NCBI GenBank assembly: GCA_964251665.1
Contig: CAXUKO010000007.1
Location: forward strand, 62,001-126,000
From: JBBQLG01 sp964251665
GTDB lineage: Bacteria > Bacteroidota > Bacteroidia > Cytophagales > Spirosomataceae
Length of the DNA stretch: 64,000 nucleotides
Direction of reading: 5' to 3'
Made by a program: the position numbers and the translations under genes. Positions within the stretch are counted from its first letter, which is position 1. Every line of letters begins with the position of its first letter. Of this stretch, positions 42,615-50,870 are shown piece after piece. A model generated the notes under the pieces. It was not told the DNA's origin. It saw only the letters and a program-made list of their open reading frames with translations, and searched no databases.

Positions 42615-43721
42615 ATGACGAACCGGCTGACCTCGAAGCAGAAATGGCAGTTAGCCCTGCGGTTATTAATCCTCTATTCGCCGTTACTGCTCTACGTCAA
42701 CATGCCCCGAACGGCCTGGTCCAGCGAGAGTCTGGTCAGGATTCTCCCCATTTTTCTGGGATTTTGCGTGGTTGCCATTGGCATGTACTTCGTCTGGATT
42801 ACGGTAATGGACTGGGTGCAGGATTACCTGTTTCGCCGGTTTGGCCAGGAATTTCTGTTTCAGTTCGACTGGTTGGCGGTTCTCCTGCCCATCCTGATCT
42901 CGTTAGGCTTAGCCATTCTCTACGCGGTTACCCTGGAACTCCTCGGCAGGTTGCTGATCTCTCTCATTTTTGACGGGCTCTTTGGCCCGCGTCCCGGCAC
43001 GGAAAATCCGCTGCCACCCGAAGTATTTAGCTTCATTCAGCGGGCCAATAATGGTTTTTCGGTCGCCATCATGCTGTCTTTATTTTACCTCACCCTGACA
43101 ACCCGTTCGTATCAGCAGCTCAAAAATGTGCAGTTCAGGGCCGAACGCCTGGAGAAAGAAGCGTTACTGAGCCAGTTTGAAGCACTCAAAAGTCAGCTTA
43201 GCCCGCATTTTCTCTTCAACAGCCTGAGTATCCTAACCTCGCTGATTCACGAAGACATCGACCTATCCGAACAGTTTATCAAGCGGCTTTCCAGGGCGTA
43301 CCGGTATATTCTGGAGCAGCGCGATCAGGATCTGGTGCCCCTCAGGACGGAGTTGGACTTTATCGACTCGTACACGTTTCTGCTCAGGATTCGCTTTGAG
43401 AACAAATTTGATGTGCGCATCGACATGCCCCCCGCCGTTCAGAACCAGTATCGAATTGCGCCCCTGACGTTGCAGCTACTGGTCGAAAACGCCGTTAAAC
43501 ACAACCGAATGTCGCTCCGGGAACCGCTACAGGTGCGCATTTACGTTCAGGATGATTGGCTCGTTGTGGAGAATCCACGGCAGGCCCGCGACCAACCCGA
43601 GCCATCAACCGGTGTAGGGCTTACCAACATCATTAACCGATACGCCCTCTTTACCGACCGTCGTGTCGGGGTTTCCCAGGAGTCTGGTTTGTTTGTCGTC
43701 AAAATCCCCCTGTTGTCATGA
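42615..43721 (+). CDS. LytS/YehU-type membrane histidine kinase (pair 2)
   Basis: 368 aa. Four membrane segments (about 13-28, 44-66, 85-118, 148-163). QLSPHFLFNSLSILTSL with phospho-acceptor His198, RLSRAYRYILEQ, LQLLVENAVKHN and STGVGLTNIINRY give the kinase core. Its last 4 bp overlap the start of the next regulator gene (ATGA), so the two are translationally coupled. It is diverged from kinase 1 but of the same architecture. Confidence 0.93.
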   Translation: MTNRLTSKQKWQLALRLLILYSPLLLYVNMPRTAWSSESLVRILPIFLGFCVVAIGMYFVWITVMDWVQDYLFRRFGQEFLFQFDWLAVLLPILISLGLAILYAVTLELLGRLLISLIFDGLFGPRPGTENPLPPEVFSFIQRANNGFSVAIMLSLFYLTLTTRSYQQLKNVQFRAERLEKEALLSQFEALKSQLSPHFLFNSLSILTSLIHEDIDLSEQFIKRLSRAYRYILEQRDQDLVPLRTELDFIDSYTFLLRIRFENKFDVRIDMPPAVQNQYRIAPLTLQLLVENAVKHNRMSLREPLQVRIYVQDDWLVVENPRQARDQPEPSTGVGLTNIINRYALFTDRRVGVSQESGLFVVKIPLLS

Positions 43722-44491
43722 ATGTTCTCATCATTGAAGACGAAGAGCGCAGCGCCCGCCAACTGGAGCGGCTGCTGAAAAAATACGATCCGGCAGTGCA
43801 GGTACTGGCCCAGCTCCCTTCGGTTCGGGAGTCGGTAGCCTGGCTAAGCAAACCGGGCAACGGTCAACCGCCACTACCGGAACTGATCTTGATGGATATT
43901 CACCTCGAAGACGGGCTGGCGTTCTCGATTTTTGACCAGATTTCGTTAACCGTACCGATCATCTTTACCACGGCCTACGACGAATACACCATTAAAGCCT
44001 TCAAGGTTAATAGCATCGATTACCTGCTCAAACCCATTGATTATGAGGAACTGGCCGCTGCACTGGACAAGTTTAAGAGCCTGCGCTCTGTAGCCGCCAG
44101 CCCGGATGTTGCCAGCCTGCTGCAACTGATGCAGCAATTTCGGGAGCCGCCCTATAAAGAGCGGTTTATGATCAGTATTGGTACCAAAATCCGCAGTGTC
44201 GAAACGGGTGACATCGCTTACTTTTTTTCCGAAGAGAAAGCCACCTTCCTGATGACCAGAGAAGGTCAGCTCCTGGCCCTTGAGTACAGCCTCGACCAGT
44301 TGACCGGTATGGTGAACCCAACCCAGTTTTTCCGGGTAAACCGGCAGTTCCTGGTCGCCCGATCCGGTATTCAGTTGATTCATACCTACTCGGCGGGGAA
44401 GCTGAAAGTGGATCTTCGGCCGGTTTCGCGGCAGGAAGTGTTTGTGAGCCAGAGCCGACTGTCTGATTTTAAAGACTGGCTGGGTCGCTGA
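43718..44491 (+). CDS. LytTR-family response regulator (pair 2)
   Basis: 257 aa. Receiver domain with EDEE (7-10), phospho-acceptor Asp60 (ILMDIHLEDG), TTAYDEY and YLLKPIDYEEL. C-terminal LytTR domain: KIRSVETGDIAYFFSEEKAT, FFRVNRQFLVARSGI, VSRQEVFVSQSRLSDFKDWL. The gene ends 117 bp before the barrel 3 start, and the intervening DNA carries three TCATC words in LytTR-like spacing, so this regulator is the best candidate for controlling barrel 3. Confidence 0.94.
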   Translation: MNVLIIEDEERSARQLERLLKKYDPAVQVLAQLPSVRESVAWLSKPGNGQPPLPELILMDIHLEDGLAFSIFDQISLTVPIIFTTAYDEYTIKAFKVNSIDYLLKPIDYEELAAALDKFKSLRSVAASPDVASLLQLMQQFREPPYKERFMISIGTKIRSVETGDIAYFFSEEKATFLMTREGQLLALEYSLDQLTGMVNPTQFFRVNRQFLVARSGIQLIHTYSAGKLKVDLRPVSRQEVFVSQSRLSDFKDWLGR

Positions 44492-44520
44492 GGGGTTTCA
44501 TTCGTCGCCCGAAAACCGAT

Positions 44521-44588
44521 GCTCATCGGGTTCATCGTTAGGCTCATCGCCTTTTTATTTCAGGCATCCCGCCGGGGTTTCACCTTTG
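44521..44588 (+). promoter_or_regulatory. Putative LytTR-type operator and promoter of TonB-barrel 3
   Basis: GCTCATCG occurs at 44521-44528 and 44542-44549, exactly 21 bp apart, with a third GTTCATCG between (44530-44537). After 32 bp comes CACCTTTG (44581-44588), 7/8 of TAnnTTTG. The ATG is 20 bp further on. Confidence 0.55.
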
Positions 44589-44608
44589 AGCCATCAAACG
44601 AAACCCCA

Positions 44609-47182
44609 ATGAAAACGAACCTACTTCTTATCGCCGGCTGTCTTATGTCGATGGGCCTTTTCGCGCCGGCTCAGGCACAGTCCCCCATGTCGGGCGATGC
44701 GGCTCAGGCCAAAGCGCTGCCCGGTACTGCGGGCGACCAAAGCCCTAAGGGAACGGCCCGGATTACCGGTTACGTGATGGATTCGGCGCAGGCAAAGCCG
44801 GTCGAGTTTGCCAGTGTTGCGCTTTATACGCTGTCCACGAACAAGGCCGTAGACGGTACGGTAGCCGATGAGAAAGGCCGGTTTTCCCTGAATAAGCTCG
44901 TCGCCGGTGACTATCAACTGTTGGTCAGTTTTGTTGGTTTCGGAACTAAAACCCTCCGGCGGGTTACGCTCACCAACGGGCAAAGTCTTGATCTGGGGAC
45001 GATTAACCTTAGTTCGAACGTAAAAACACTGGACGAAGTAACCGTTGTGGGTCAGGCCACCATGATCGAAGAAAAAGTAGATCGGCTCGTTTATAATGCC
45101 GATAAAGACATTCTGGCAAAAGGCGGAGACGCCACCGATATTCTGCGCAAAGTACCGCTGCTTACCGTCGATCTGGACGGCAACGTCTCGATCCGGGGCA
45201 GTCAGAACATCCGGGTGCTGATCAACAATAAGCCATCAACCATCGTGGCCAGCAGCGTGGCCGATGCTCTCAAGCAGATTCCCGCCGATCAGATTAAAAC
45301 CGTTGAAGTCATCACCAGCCCATCGGCCAAATACGATGCGGAAGGGTCGGGCGGAATCATCAACATCATCACCAAAAAGAACAGTTTGCAGGGACTGAAC
45401 CTCAATATTGACTCGGGGGTGGGCAACCGGGGGTCGATTCTATCCCTGAACGGCAACTATCGGAAGGGGAAGATCGGCTTTACCCTGGGCGGCTTCGGTC
45501 GGGCGAGCTACAATACGCCCACCCTGTCGAACCTTGACCAGACGAGCCGGATAAACGGCGTATCGACGCTCTCGCGGCAGACGGGCACCGGCAACACCTC
45601 GGGTTTGTTCGGGCAGTACAACCTCGGTTTCGATTATGACCTGGCGCCCAACCAGAGCCTGACCGCCGGGGTGCGGTATGGCGTACGCAACATGCTGACG
45701 CAACAGGACCTGGTGACTCAACTCTTTAGGGATGGCACGACGGAAGGGACCTCTAAACGCAGCGTAGACACGAAAAACCTGTCGGGCACGGTCGATGCGA
45801 ATGTCGATTACCTGCATACCTACAAACCCGGCCAGGAATGGAGTATCTCGACGCTCTACAGCCGTAACGACCTGACCAATAACTTCAACGCGGACCTGCT
45901 GGGCAGCAGCGATGCGCTGACCGGCCGACAGCGTAACCTGAATAAAAACGTGAATCAGGAGTTTACCCTGCAAACGGATTACCAGACCCCGATCAGAAAA
46001 AACCAGATGCTGGAGTTTGGCGCAAAAGCCATCTTCCGGCAGGTAGACAGCGACTATCGCTACCTGATGGCTGGCCCGTCGGGCGCATTTACGACCGAAA
46101 CCAACGGCACTACGGGGAACCTCTTGTACCACCAAAACATTGCCGCAGCCTACACTTCGTATACGTACACGACGAAAAACCGTTACACGTTTAAGGGTGG
46201 CCTGCGCTATGAGCACACCTTTATCGACGCCAGCACCCGCGAAGGCGGCAACCTCGGCATTGGTGATTACGGAGTGCTGGTTCCCAGCCTGAATGCCTCC
46301 AGGACCATTCTCGGAACAACCGTTAAACTGGGTTTTAACCGGCGCATTCAGCGACCAGGCCTGCAGCAGCTGAACCCGAATGTCAACTCGGCAAACCCGC
46401 AGAACATCACCATCGGGAACCCATCGCTGCGCCCCGAACTGACCAACAACATCGAGCTGGGTCTGAGCCGAACCATTCAGAAGGCGTTCATCAACGCTAC
46501 CTTCTTCGGCCGCATTACCAACAACGCTATCACGCAGGTCAGCCATCCTTCTGACACCTTGCCGGGTGCCATTGTGACGACGTATCAGAACATCGGCCAT
46601 CAGCAGTCGTACGGTACCAACCTCTTCGCCAACCTGGCTGTAACGGCCAAAATCAGCGTGGGTCTGTTCTTAAATTCCTTCTATACCAGCCTAACGGGTC
46701 AGGTGATGGGAACAGACGGCACATCGGCGACTCTGACCAATACGGGCTTTACGGTGGGTGGCGGCACGTTCGCGTCAGCCCAGCTAAAAAACGGCTGGGG
46801 TATCCAGGGCTTTGGGTTTATGCAGGGCACTCAGGTGCAGCTACAGGGACGGCAGGGCGGCTTTGGCTTCTACTCGCTGGGGGTGAAGAAAGACATTGTC
46901 AACAAGCAGGGCAGCATCGGGTTGGCCGCCGAGAACTTTCTGGCTAACCGCTACCATGTCCAAACGGTGCTGAACTCCCCGCAGTTTGATCAGGTCAACG
47001 ACACGTATTTATACAACCGGGGCATTCGCCTGACCTTCACCTATAAACTGGGTAAAATGTCGGTAGAGGGCAACCGGAAGAAAGCTAAGTCGGTCACGAA
47101 CGACGATGTAAAAGGAGATGGCGGCAATCAGACGCCGGCAACAGGCAGCACGCCAGCCGGGAGTAGCCAGCCCCGGCAATAA
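44609..47182 (+). CDS. TonB-dependent outer-membrane beta-barrel protein (paralogue 3)
   Basis: 857 aa from ATG 44609, chosen for the signal peptide (MKTNLLLIAGCLMSMGLFAP, ending AQAQ); the frame is open 30 codons further upstream through the operator. Regulatory beta domain from about 53 (RITGYVMDSAQAKPVEFASV), plug with IRVLINNKPSTIVASSVADA and DAEGSGGIINIITKKN, then an Omp_b-brl_3 barrel. The C-terminal tail after the last strand (KKAKSVTNDDVKGDGGNQ and on) matches the tails of the other paralogues. No SusD. Ligand unknown; context points to control by the adjacent LytTR pair. Confidence 0.88.
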   Translation: MKTNLLLIAGCLMSMGLFAPAQAQSPMSGDAAQAKALPGTAGDQSPKGTARITGYVMDSAQAKPVEFASVALYTLSTNKAVDGTVADEKGRFSLNKLVAGDYQLLVSFVGFGTKTLRRVTLTNGQSLDLGTINLSSNVKTLDEVTVVGQATMIEEKVDRLVYNADKDILAKGGDATDILRKVPLLTVDLDGNVSIRGSQNIRVLINNKPSTIVASSVADALKQIPADQIKTVEVITSPSAKYDAEGSGGIINIITKKNSLQGLNLNIDSGVGNRGSILSLNGNYRKGKIGFTLGGFGRASYNTPTLSNLDQTSRINGVSTLSRQTGTGNTSGLFGQYNLGFDYDLAPNQSLTAGVRYGVRNMLTQQDLVTQLFRDGTTEGTSKRSVDTKNLSGTVDANVDYLHTYKPGQEWSISTLYSRNDLTNNFNADLLGSSDALTGRQRNLNKNVNQEFTLQTDYQTPIRKNQMLEFGAKAIFRQVDSDYRYLMAGPSGAFTTETNGTTGNLLYHQNIAAAYTSYTYTTKNRYTFKGGLRYEHTFIDASTREGGNLGIGDYGVLVPSLNASRTILGTTVKLGFNRRIQRPGLQQLNPNVNSANPQNITIGNPSLRPELTNNIELGLSRTIQKAFINATFFGRITNNAITQVSHPSDTLPGAIVTTYQNIGHQQSYGTNLFANLAVTAKISVGLFLNSFYTSLTGQVMGTDGTSATLTNTGFTVGGGTFASAQLKNGWGIQGFGFMQGTQVQLQGRQGGFGFYSLGVKKDIVNKQGSIGLAAENFLANRYHVQTVLNSPQFDQVNDTYLYNRGIRLTFTYKLGKMSVEGNRKKAKSVTNDDVKGDGGNQTPATGSTPAGSSQPRQ

Positions 47183-47215
47183 CGGCAGATCGGCATACGG
47201 CAAACCCCTCCTACG

Positions 47216-47246
47216 AACCGGCACCGGGTAAAGCCCGGTGCCGGTT
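47216..47246. terminator. 13-bp hairpin terminator between barrel 3 and trmH-like gene
   Basis: AACCGGCACCGGG (47216-47228), loop TAAAG, CCCGGTGCCGGTT (47234-47246). The right arm reaches into the stop codon of the converging methylase gene. Followed on the plus strand by ATTTATTTTT. Confidence 0.85.
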
Positions 47247-48012
47247 ATTTATTTTTCCTCTGCAAATTATCCAGAATTACCGCTGTGGCGATGCCCACGT
47301 TCAGCGATTCGGCCGCACCGTAGCGCGGGATGGTGATCCGCCGGGTAATCACCGCTTCCAGTTCCGGCCGGATGCCGTTCGATTCATTCCCCATCACCAC
47401 GTACCCCCCGGCACCAAAAACGGTCTGGTGCACGTCGTCGCCATCCAGAAAAGCCCCATAGATTGACTGATTAAATGATTGAATGGTTGAGTGACTGGTC
47501 GCAAAAAAATCGACCAGATCGCCGTACCACCACCGCACCCGCGTGAAGGAGCCTTTACTGGCAGCAATCACTTTGGGGTTGTAGACATCGGCGGTGGTTT
47601 CGGAGCAGGCAATTTTCTGGATACCGTACCAGTCGGCGATGCGCAGGATGGTGCCGAGGTTACCCGGATCGCGGATATCGTCCAGCACGAGCATAAATTC
47701 ACCGGCATCAGCTACTAACGGACGGTTTTCCTTCGTTCTGACCACAGCCAGGGCCGCATTATTGGTTTCGAGCGTTCCGGCCCGGGTCAGTTCGTCGGCA
47801 GTCGCGATTTCAAGGCGTGGCCGTTGGTGGTCTGGCTGGGTTGGGTTTTCTTTGTAGAATGCTTCGGTCATCACCAGCACCTCGACCCGGAAATCCGATG
47901 CCAGCACCTCCTGCACGCTTTTGGCCCCTTCGACCAGAAACGCGCCTTCGGTCAGCCGGTTTTTTTTCTGGTGCAGCGACTGAATATACTTGCTTAGATT
48001 TTTAGACAGCAT
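47245..48012 (-). CDS. TrmH-family (SpoU) RNA 2'-O-methyltransferase
   Basis: 255 aa. N-terminal substrate-binding region KYIQSLHQKKNRLTEGAFLVEG; SpoU motif 1 LVLDDIRDPGNLGTILRIADW; motif 2 VVMGNESNGIRPELE; motif 3 ITIPRYGAAESLNVGIATAVIL. It methylates a ribose 2'-OH in tRNA or rRNA with a trefoil knot fold; the target is not predictable. ATSHSTIQSFNQSIYG contains a short low-complexity insert. The start codon at 48010-48012 shares a base with the divergent TamL start. Confidence 0.92.
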   Translation of the reverse strand: MLSKNLSKYIQSLHQKKNRLTEGAFLVEGAKSVQEVLASDFRVEVLVMTEAFYKENPTQPDHQRPRLEIATADELTRAGTLETNNAALAVVRTKENRPLVADAGEFMLVLDDIRDPGNLGTILRIADWYGIQKIACSETTADVYNPKVIAASKGSFTRVRWWYGDLVDFFATSHSTIQSFNQSIYGAFLDGDDVHQTVFGAGGYVVMGNESNGIRPELEAVITRRITIPRYGAAESLNVGIATAVILDNLQRKNK

Positions 48013-50573
48013 TGAGTGTTTTTAAAACATATCGGATTTGGCTGATAGCCGCCATCGGCCTTAGCCTGTCGGGTTGCCTGAACACGGGACGGCTCCGCAG
48101 TAATGAGTACCTGCTCTACGGACAGACGTTCCGGGGGAATCGCAGCCTGACCAAAGACGAGTTATCCCTGTTGCTGCCCCAGAAGCCCAACCGCCGGTTT
48201 CTGGGTATTCCCGGTCTGACGACCCGGCTCTGGTTTTACCAGCTTGGCTCCCGGAGCTTCAACCGCGACGCGGTACAGCGCCAACTGGAAGCCAAAACTA
48301 CCGAATTCGAGCAGAAAAGTCAGCTACTGAGCGACCAGCCCAAACAACTCAAGAAACTCAACCGGCGCTTTGCCCGGCAGGCCAAACGCCTGCGCCGGGA
48401 AGTGGAACAGGGTAACTTTGTGATGCGGGCCTTTGGCGAACCACCCGCCTATTTCAGCGAGGCTGACGCTAAAACGAATACCGGAAAAATTCGTAAGTAC
48501 CTGTTCGACAAAGGGTTCTTTAACGTCCGGGTTGGTTATTCACTCGATACGCTGCTCGAACGGGGCGTCCGGGTGAACTACCGCATCGACGAACATTCGG
48601 GGTTTTACCTGCGCCATATTAGCTACGATATTCCCGATCACCGCATTGATTCGCTGGTTCGGCAATCGCTCGGCGCAACCAAACTACGCCCCGGCGAACG
48701 CTATGACGCGGCCAACCTTACGGCCGAAAAAGTGCGGATTGAGGAACTACTGCGTAACAATGGCTACTACGGCTTTTCGCGGCAGTACATTCCCGTGGCC
48801 GATGCGGATGCCGATACCACGCTCGGTGGCCGCGATTCGACCCGGCGCGCCCTCGACTTACGGCTTCGCATCGTTAACCCGCCCGGTCAGTCCAGCCATC
48901 CGCTGTACCGCGTCGGCGAGGTGACCATGAGCATCGGCAGCGTGGGGGCTGCCCGCATCGGCAGCCCGCCGGTTAAACCCGATACCGTTGTTCGCAATGG
49001 GATTACCTACTTTTTGACCGACCGCAACATTGCAACCCGCATTCTGGAAACCAAGATTCACCTGCGGCCGGGTCAGTTATTTAGTCAGACCGACTACCGC
49101 GAAACGCAGCGGCAACTGTTTCTGCTGAACCAGTTTAAGTTTGCCAACCTGAACCTTGTTGTCGATACGACCCATCGGCGACTGCGTACCGACATTACCG
49201 CGCTGCCCCTGGACCGCTACGAAGTCACGGCCGAGGGTGGCCTGAACATCGGTTACCTGGCGTATCCGGGGCCGTTTGCCAACCTGACGTTCCGGGTGCG
49301 CAACGTATTCGGGGGGCTGGAAACGCTCGAAACATCGGTTCGGGGCGGCATCGAAGGGCAGGCCGGGCTGGGTCGCGACAGTGTGTACGTGAGCAGCGAA
49401 CTGGGCATCAACACTTCGCTTATTTTCCCGCAGATTCTCTTTCCGGGATCGCTGCGGTTTCGGTTCAACGACTATAACCCGCGCACCCAGGTCAGCTTAG
49501 GCTTTAACCTGACGAGTCGGCCTGAGTTTGCCCGGCAGACGTTTCGCACGACCATGAGTTATAGCTGGCAGGTAACGCCCAACAAGCAATTCACCTTCTT
49601 TCTGGCGGATGTGAACCTGATTAAAACCCGCTTTGCCACCACGGCTCTGGGCCAGTCCTTCCAGAAATTCATCGAAGAGCAGCAGCAGTACGCCCGTTCG
49701 CTGTATAACGGTTACCGGAGTTCATTTGCGTCGGACGTGAGCTTAACCTACACCTACAACACCAACGTGGTGGGGCAGAACCGCAAGGCCAACTTCCTGC
49801 GCATCGCCCTTGAATCGGGCGGTACGACGCTGAATTTCCTGACCGACACCCTGATCCGTAAGCTATCGCGCGAAACCGGTCTGCAATTTTATAAGTACGT
49901 CCGGGCTAACGTCGACTTCCGGCATTATATCCCCATCCGGTCCCGCACCACCCTGGCGTTCCGGGCGAATGGCGGCATTGTGGCCGGGTATGGCGAAAAC
50001 AAAGATGCCCCCTACGAAAAACTGTTCTTTGCCGGTGGCCCCAACAGTGTGCGGGCCTGGCAGCTGCGCCGGTTAGGGCCGGGTTCGGCGGTGCCGCAGC
50101 TGACGTTTTCCAGCGATCCGACTGCTCAGTTAAAGCCATCGTTTAATTCAGATCACACAGAGCAGTTTGACTACCGGCGGGAGCAGCCCGGCGCGGTTCT
50201 GCTCGAAGGCTCTGCGGAGTTACGCAGCCGGTTGTTTCACCTCGGTGCCGACTTTAACGGGGCAGTGTTTATCGACGCCGGCAACGTGTGGACCTTGCAG
50301 GATGAACCCACCCGAACGGGCGAAAATTTTCGTTTCGACAACTTCCTGACCCAGATAGCGGTTGGTACAGGGGTGGGCCTCCGCATCGACTTCTCCTTTT
50401 TTGTGATCCGGGTCGATGGTGGCATCAAAGTATACGATCCGGCCCGGCGGTACATCAACACCAAAGATCAACTCGTTGATGAACGATTCATTCTGCCCAA
50501 ATTCTCATTCCGGCAGCTCACCACCGGCCCTAACCCCCTCGTTGTCCAGTTTGGTATTGGGTATCCATTCTGA
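48012..50573 (+). CDS. TamL-type lipidated TamA/BamA homologue
   Basis: 853 aa from TTG 48012. Lipoprotein signal with lipobox LSGC (Cys22), typical of TamL, the Bacteroidota lipid-anchored TamA. Positively charged coiled-coil part (about 90-140), POTRA-like repeats (about 150-420, e.g. IRKYLFDKGFFNVRVGYSLD, FKFANLNLVVDTTHRRLRTD), then an Omp85 barrel with FFAGGPNSVRAWQLRRLGPG (the conserved VRGxxx-like loop, here VRAW) and C-terminal PLVVQFGIGYPF ending in Phe. Role: outer-membrane protein assembly or insertion with TamB. Confidence 0.92.
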   Translation: MSVFKTYRIWLIAAIGLSLSGCLNTGRLRSNEYLLYGQTFRGNRSLTKDELSLLLPQKPNRRFLGIPGLTTRLWFYQLGSRSFNRDAVQRQLEAKTTEFEQKSQLLSDQPKQLKKLNRRFARQAKRLRREVEQGNFVMRAFGEPPAYFSEADAKTNTGKIRKYLFDKGFFNVRVGYSLDTLLERGVRVNYRIDEHSGFYLRHISYDIPDHRIDSLVRQSLGATKLRPGERYDAANLTAEKVRIEELLRNNGYYGFSRQYIPVADADADTTLGGRDSTRRALDLRLRIVNPPGQSSHPLYRVGEVTMSIGSVGAARIGSPPVKPDTVVRNGITYFLTDRNIATRILETKIHLRPGQLFSQTDYRETQRQLFLLNQFKFANLNLVVDTTHRRLRTDITALPLDRYEVTAEGGLNIGYLAYPGPFANLTFRVRNVFGGLETLETSVRGGIEGQAGLGRDSVYVSSELGINTSLIFPQILFPGSLRFRFNDYNPRTQVSLGFNLTSRPEFARQTFRTTMSYSWQVTPNKQFTFFLADVNLIKTRFATTALGQSFQKFIEEQQQYARSLYNGYRSSFASDVSLTYTYNTNVVGQNRKANFLRIALESGGTTLNFLTDTLIRKLSRETGLQFYKYVRANVDFRHYIPIRSRTTLAFRANGGIVAGYGENKDAPYEKLFFAGGPNSVRAWQLRRLGPGSAVPQLTFSSDPTAQLKPSFNSDHTEQFDYRREQPGAVLLEGSAELRSRLFHLGADFNGAVFIDAGNVWTLQDEPTRTGENFRFDNFLTQIAVGTGVGLRIDFSFFVIRVDGGIKVYDPARRYINTKDQLVDERFILPKFSFRQLTTGPNPLVVQFGIGYPF

Positions 50574-50870
50574 GAAATTGTCGTCCTAACCTGCTAAAGG
50601 AGGCTTATTTCAACGTCGGACGGAGCCCCCTTAGGGGGATGGGGGTATTGGGGGTATTGTCTGGCAGGCTTTAATTTCCTACCAACTTCTGAGGCCATTA
50701 ATCCTGGCATTCCACCGGTCTTTAATTACTTAAGTCCACGACTTTAGTCGTGGTCTGATAAAACTCATTCTGACAATCTGTCAGCAACTTTGGCCGAAAT
50801 CGTGTAATTTTGTGCGCTGCATACACGGTGGATACCTTCTGTAAAACGTCACCGGTAGTGCCTTTTAGTT
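50574..50870. other. Intergenic region with G-tract repeat and small palindrome
   Basis: 297 bp without a gene. CCCCC-TTA-GGGGG hairpin at 50626-50638, then GGGGGTATT twice in tandem (50641-50649, 50650-50658). A CCACGAC-TTTA-GTCGTGG palindrome lies at 50736-50753. These look like dispersed repeat remnants common in this phylum; no promoter box is clear for miaB. Confidence 0.55.

Noticed and set aside
45440..46600. Long open frame on the minus strand inside TonB-barrel 3
   Set aside because: It is exactly antisense to a gene with strong domain evidence, has an Arg/Val/Gln-biased shadow composition and no recognisable motif.
36815..47182. Polysaccharide-utilisation locus of SusC/SusD type
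   Set aside because: The barrels are of the Omp_b-brl_3 type, no SusD-like lipoprotein or glycoside hydrolase is adjacent, and the regulators are LytTR rather than hybrid or anti-sigma systems.
50626..50658. Possible G-quadruplex at three G5 tracts
   Set aside because: Only three G5 runs are present; a fourth is missing, and the tract fits a dispersed repeat remnant better.
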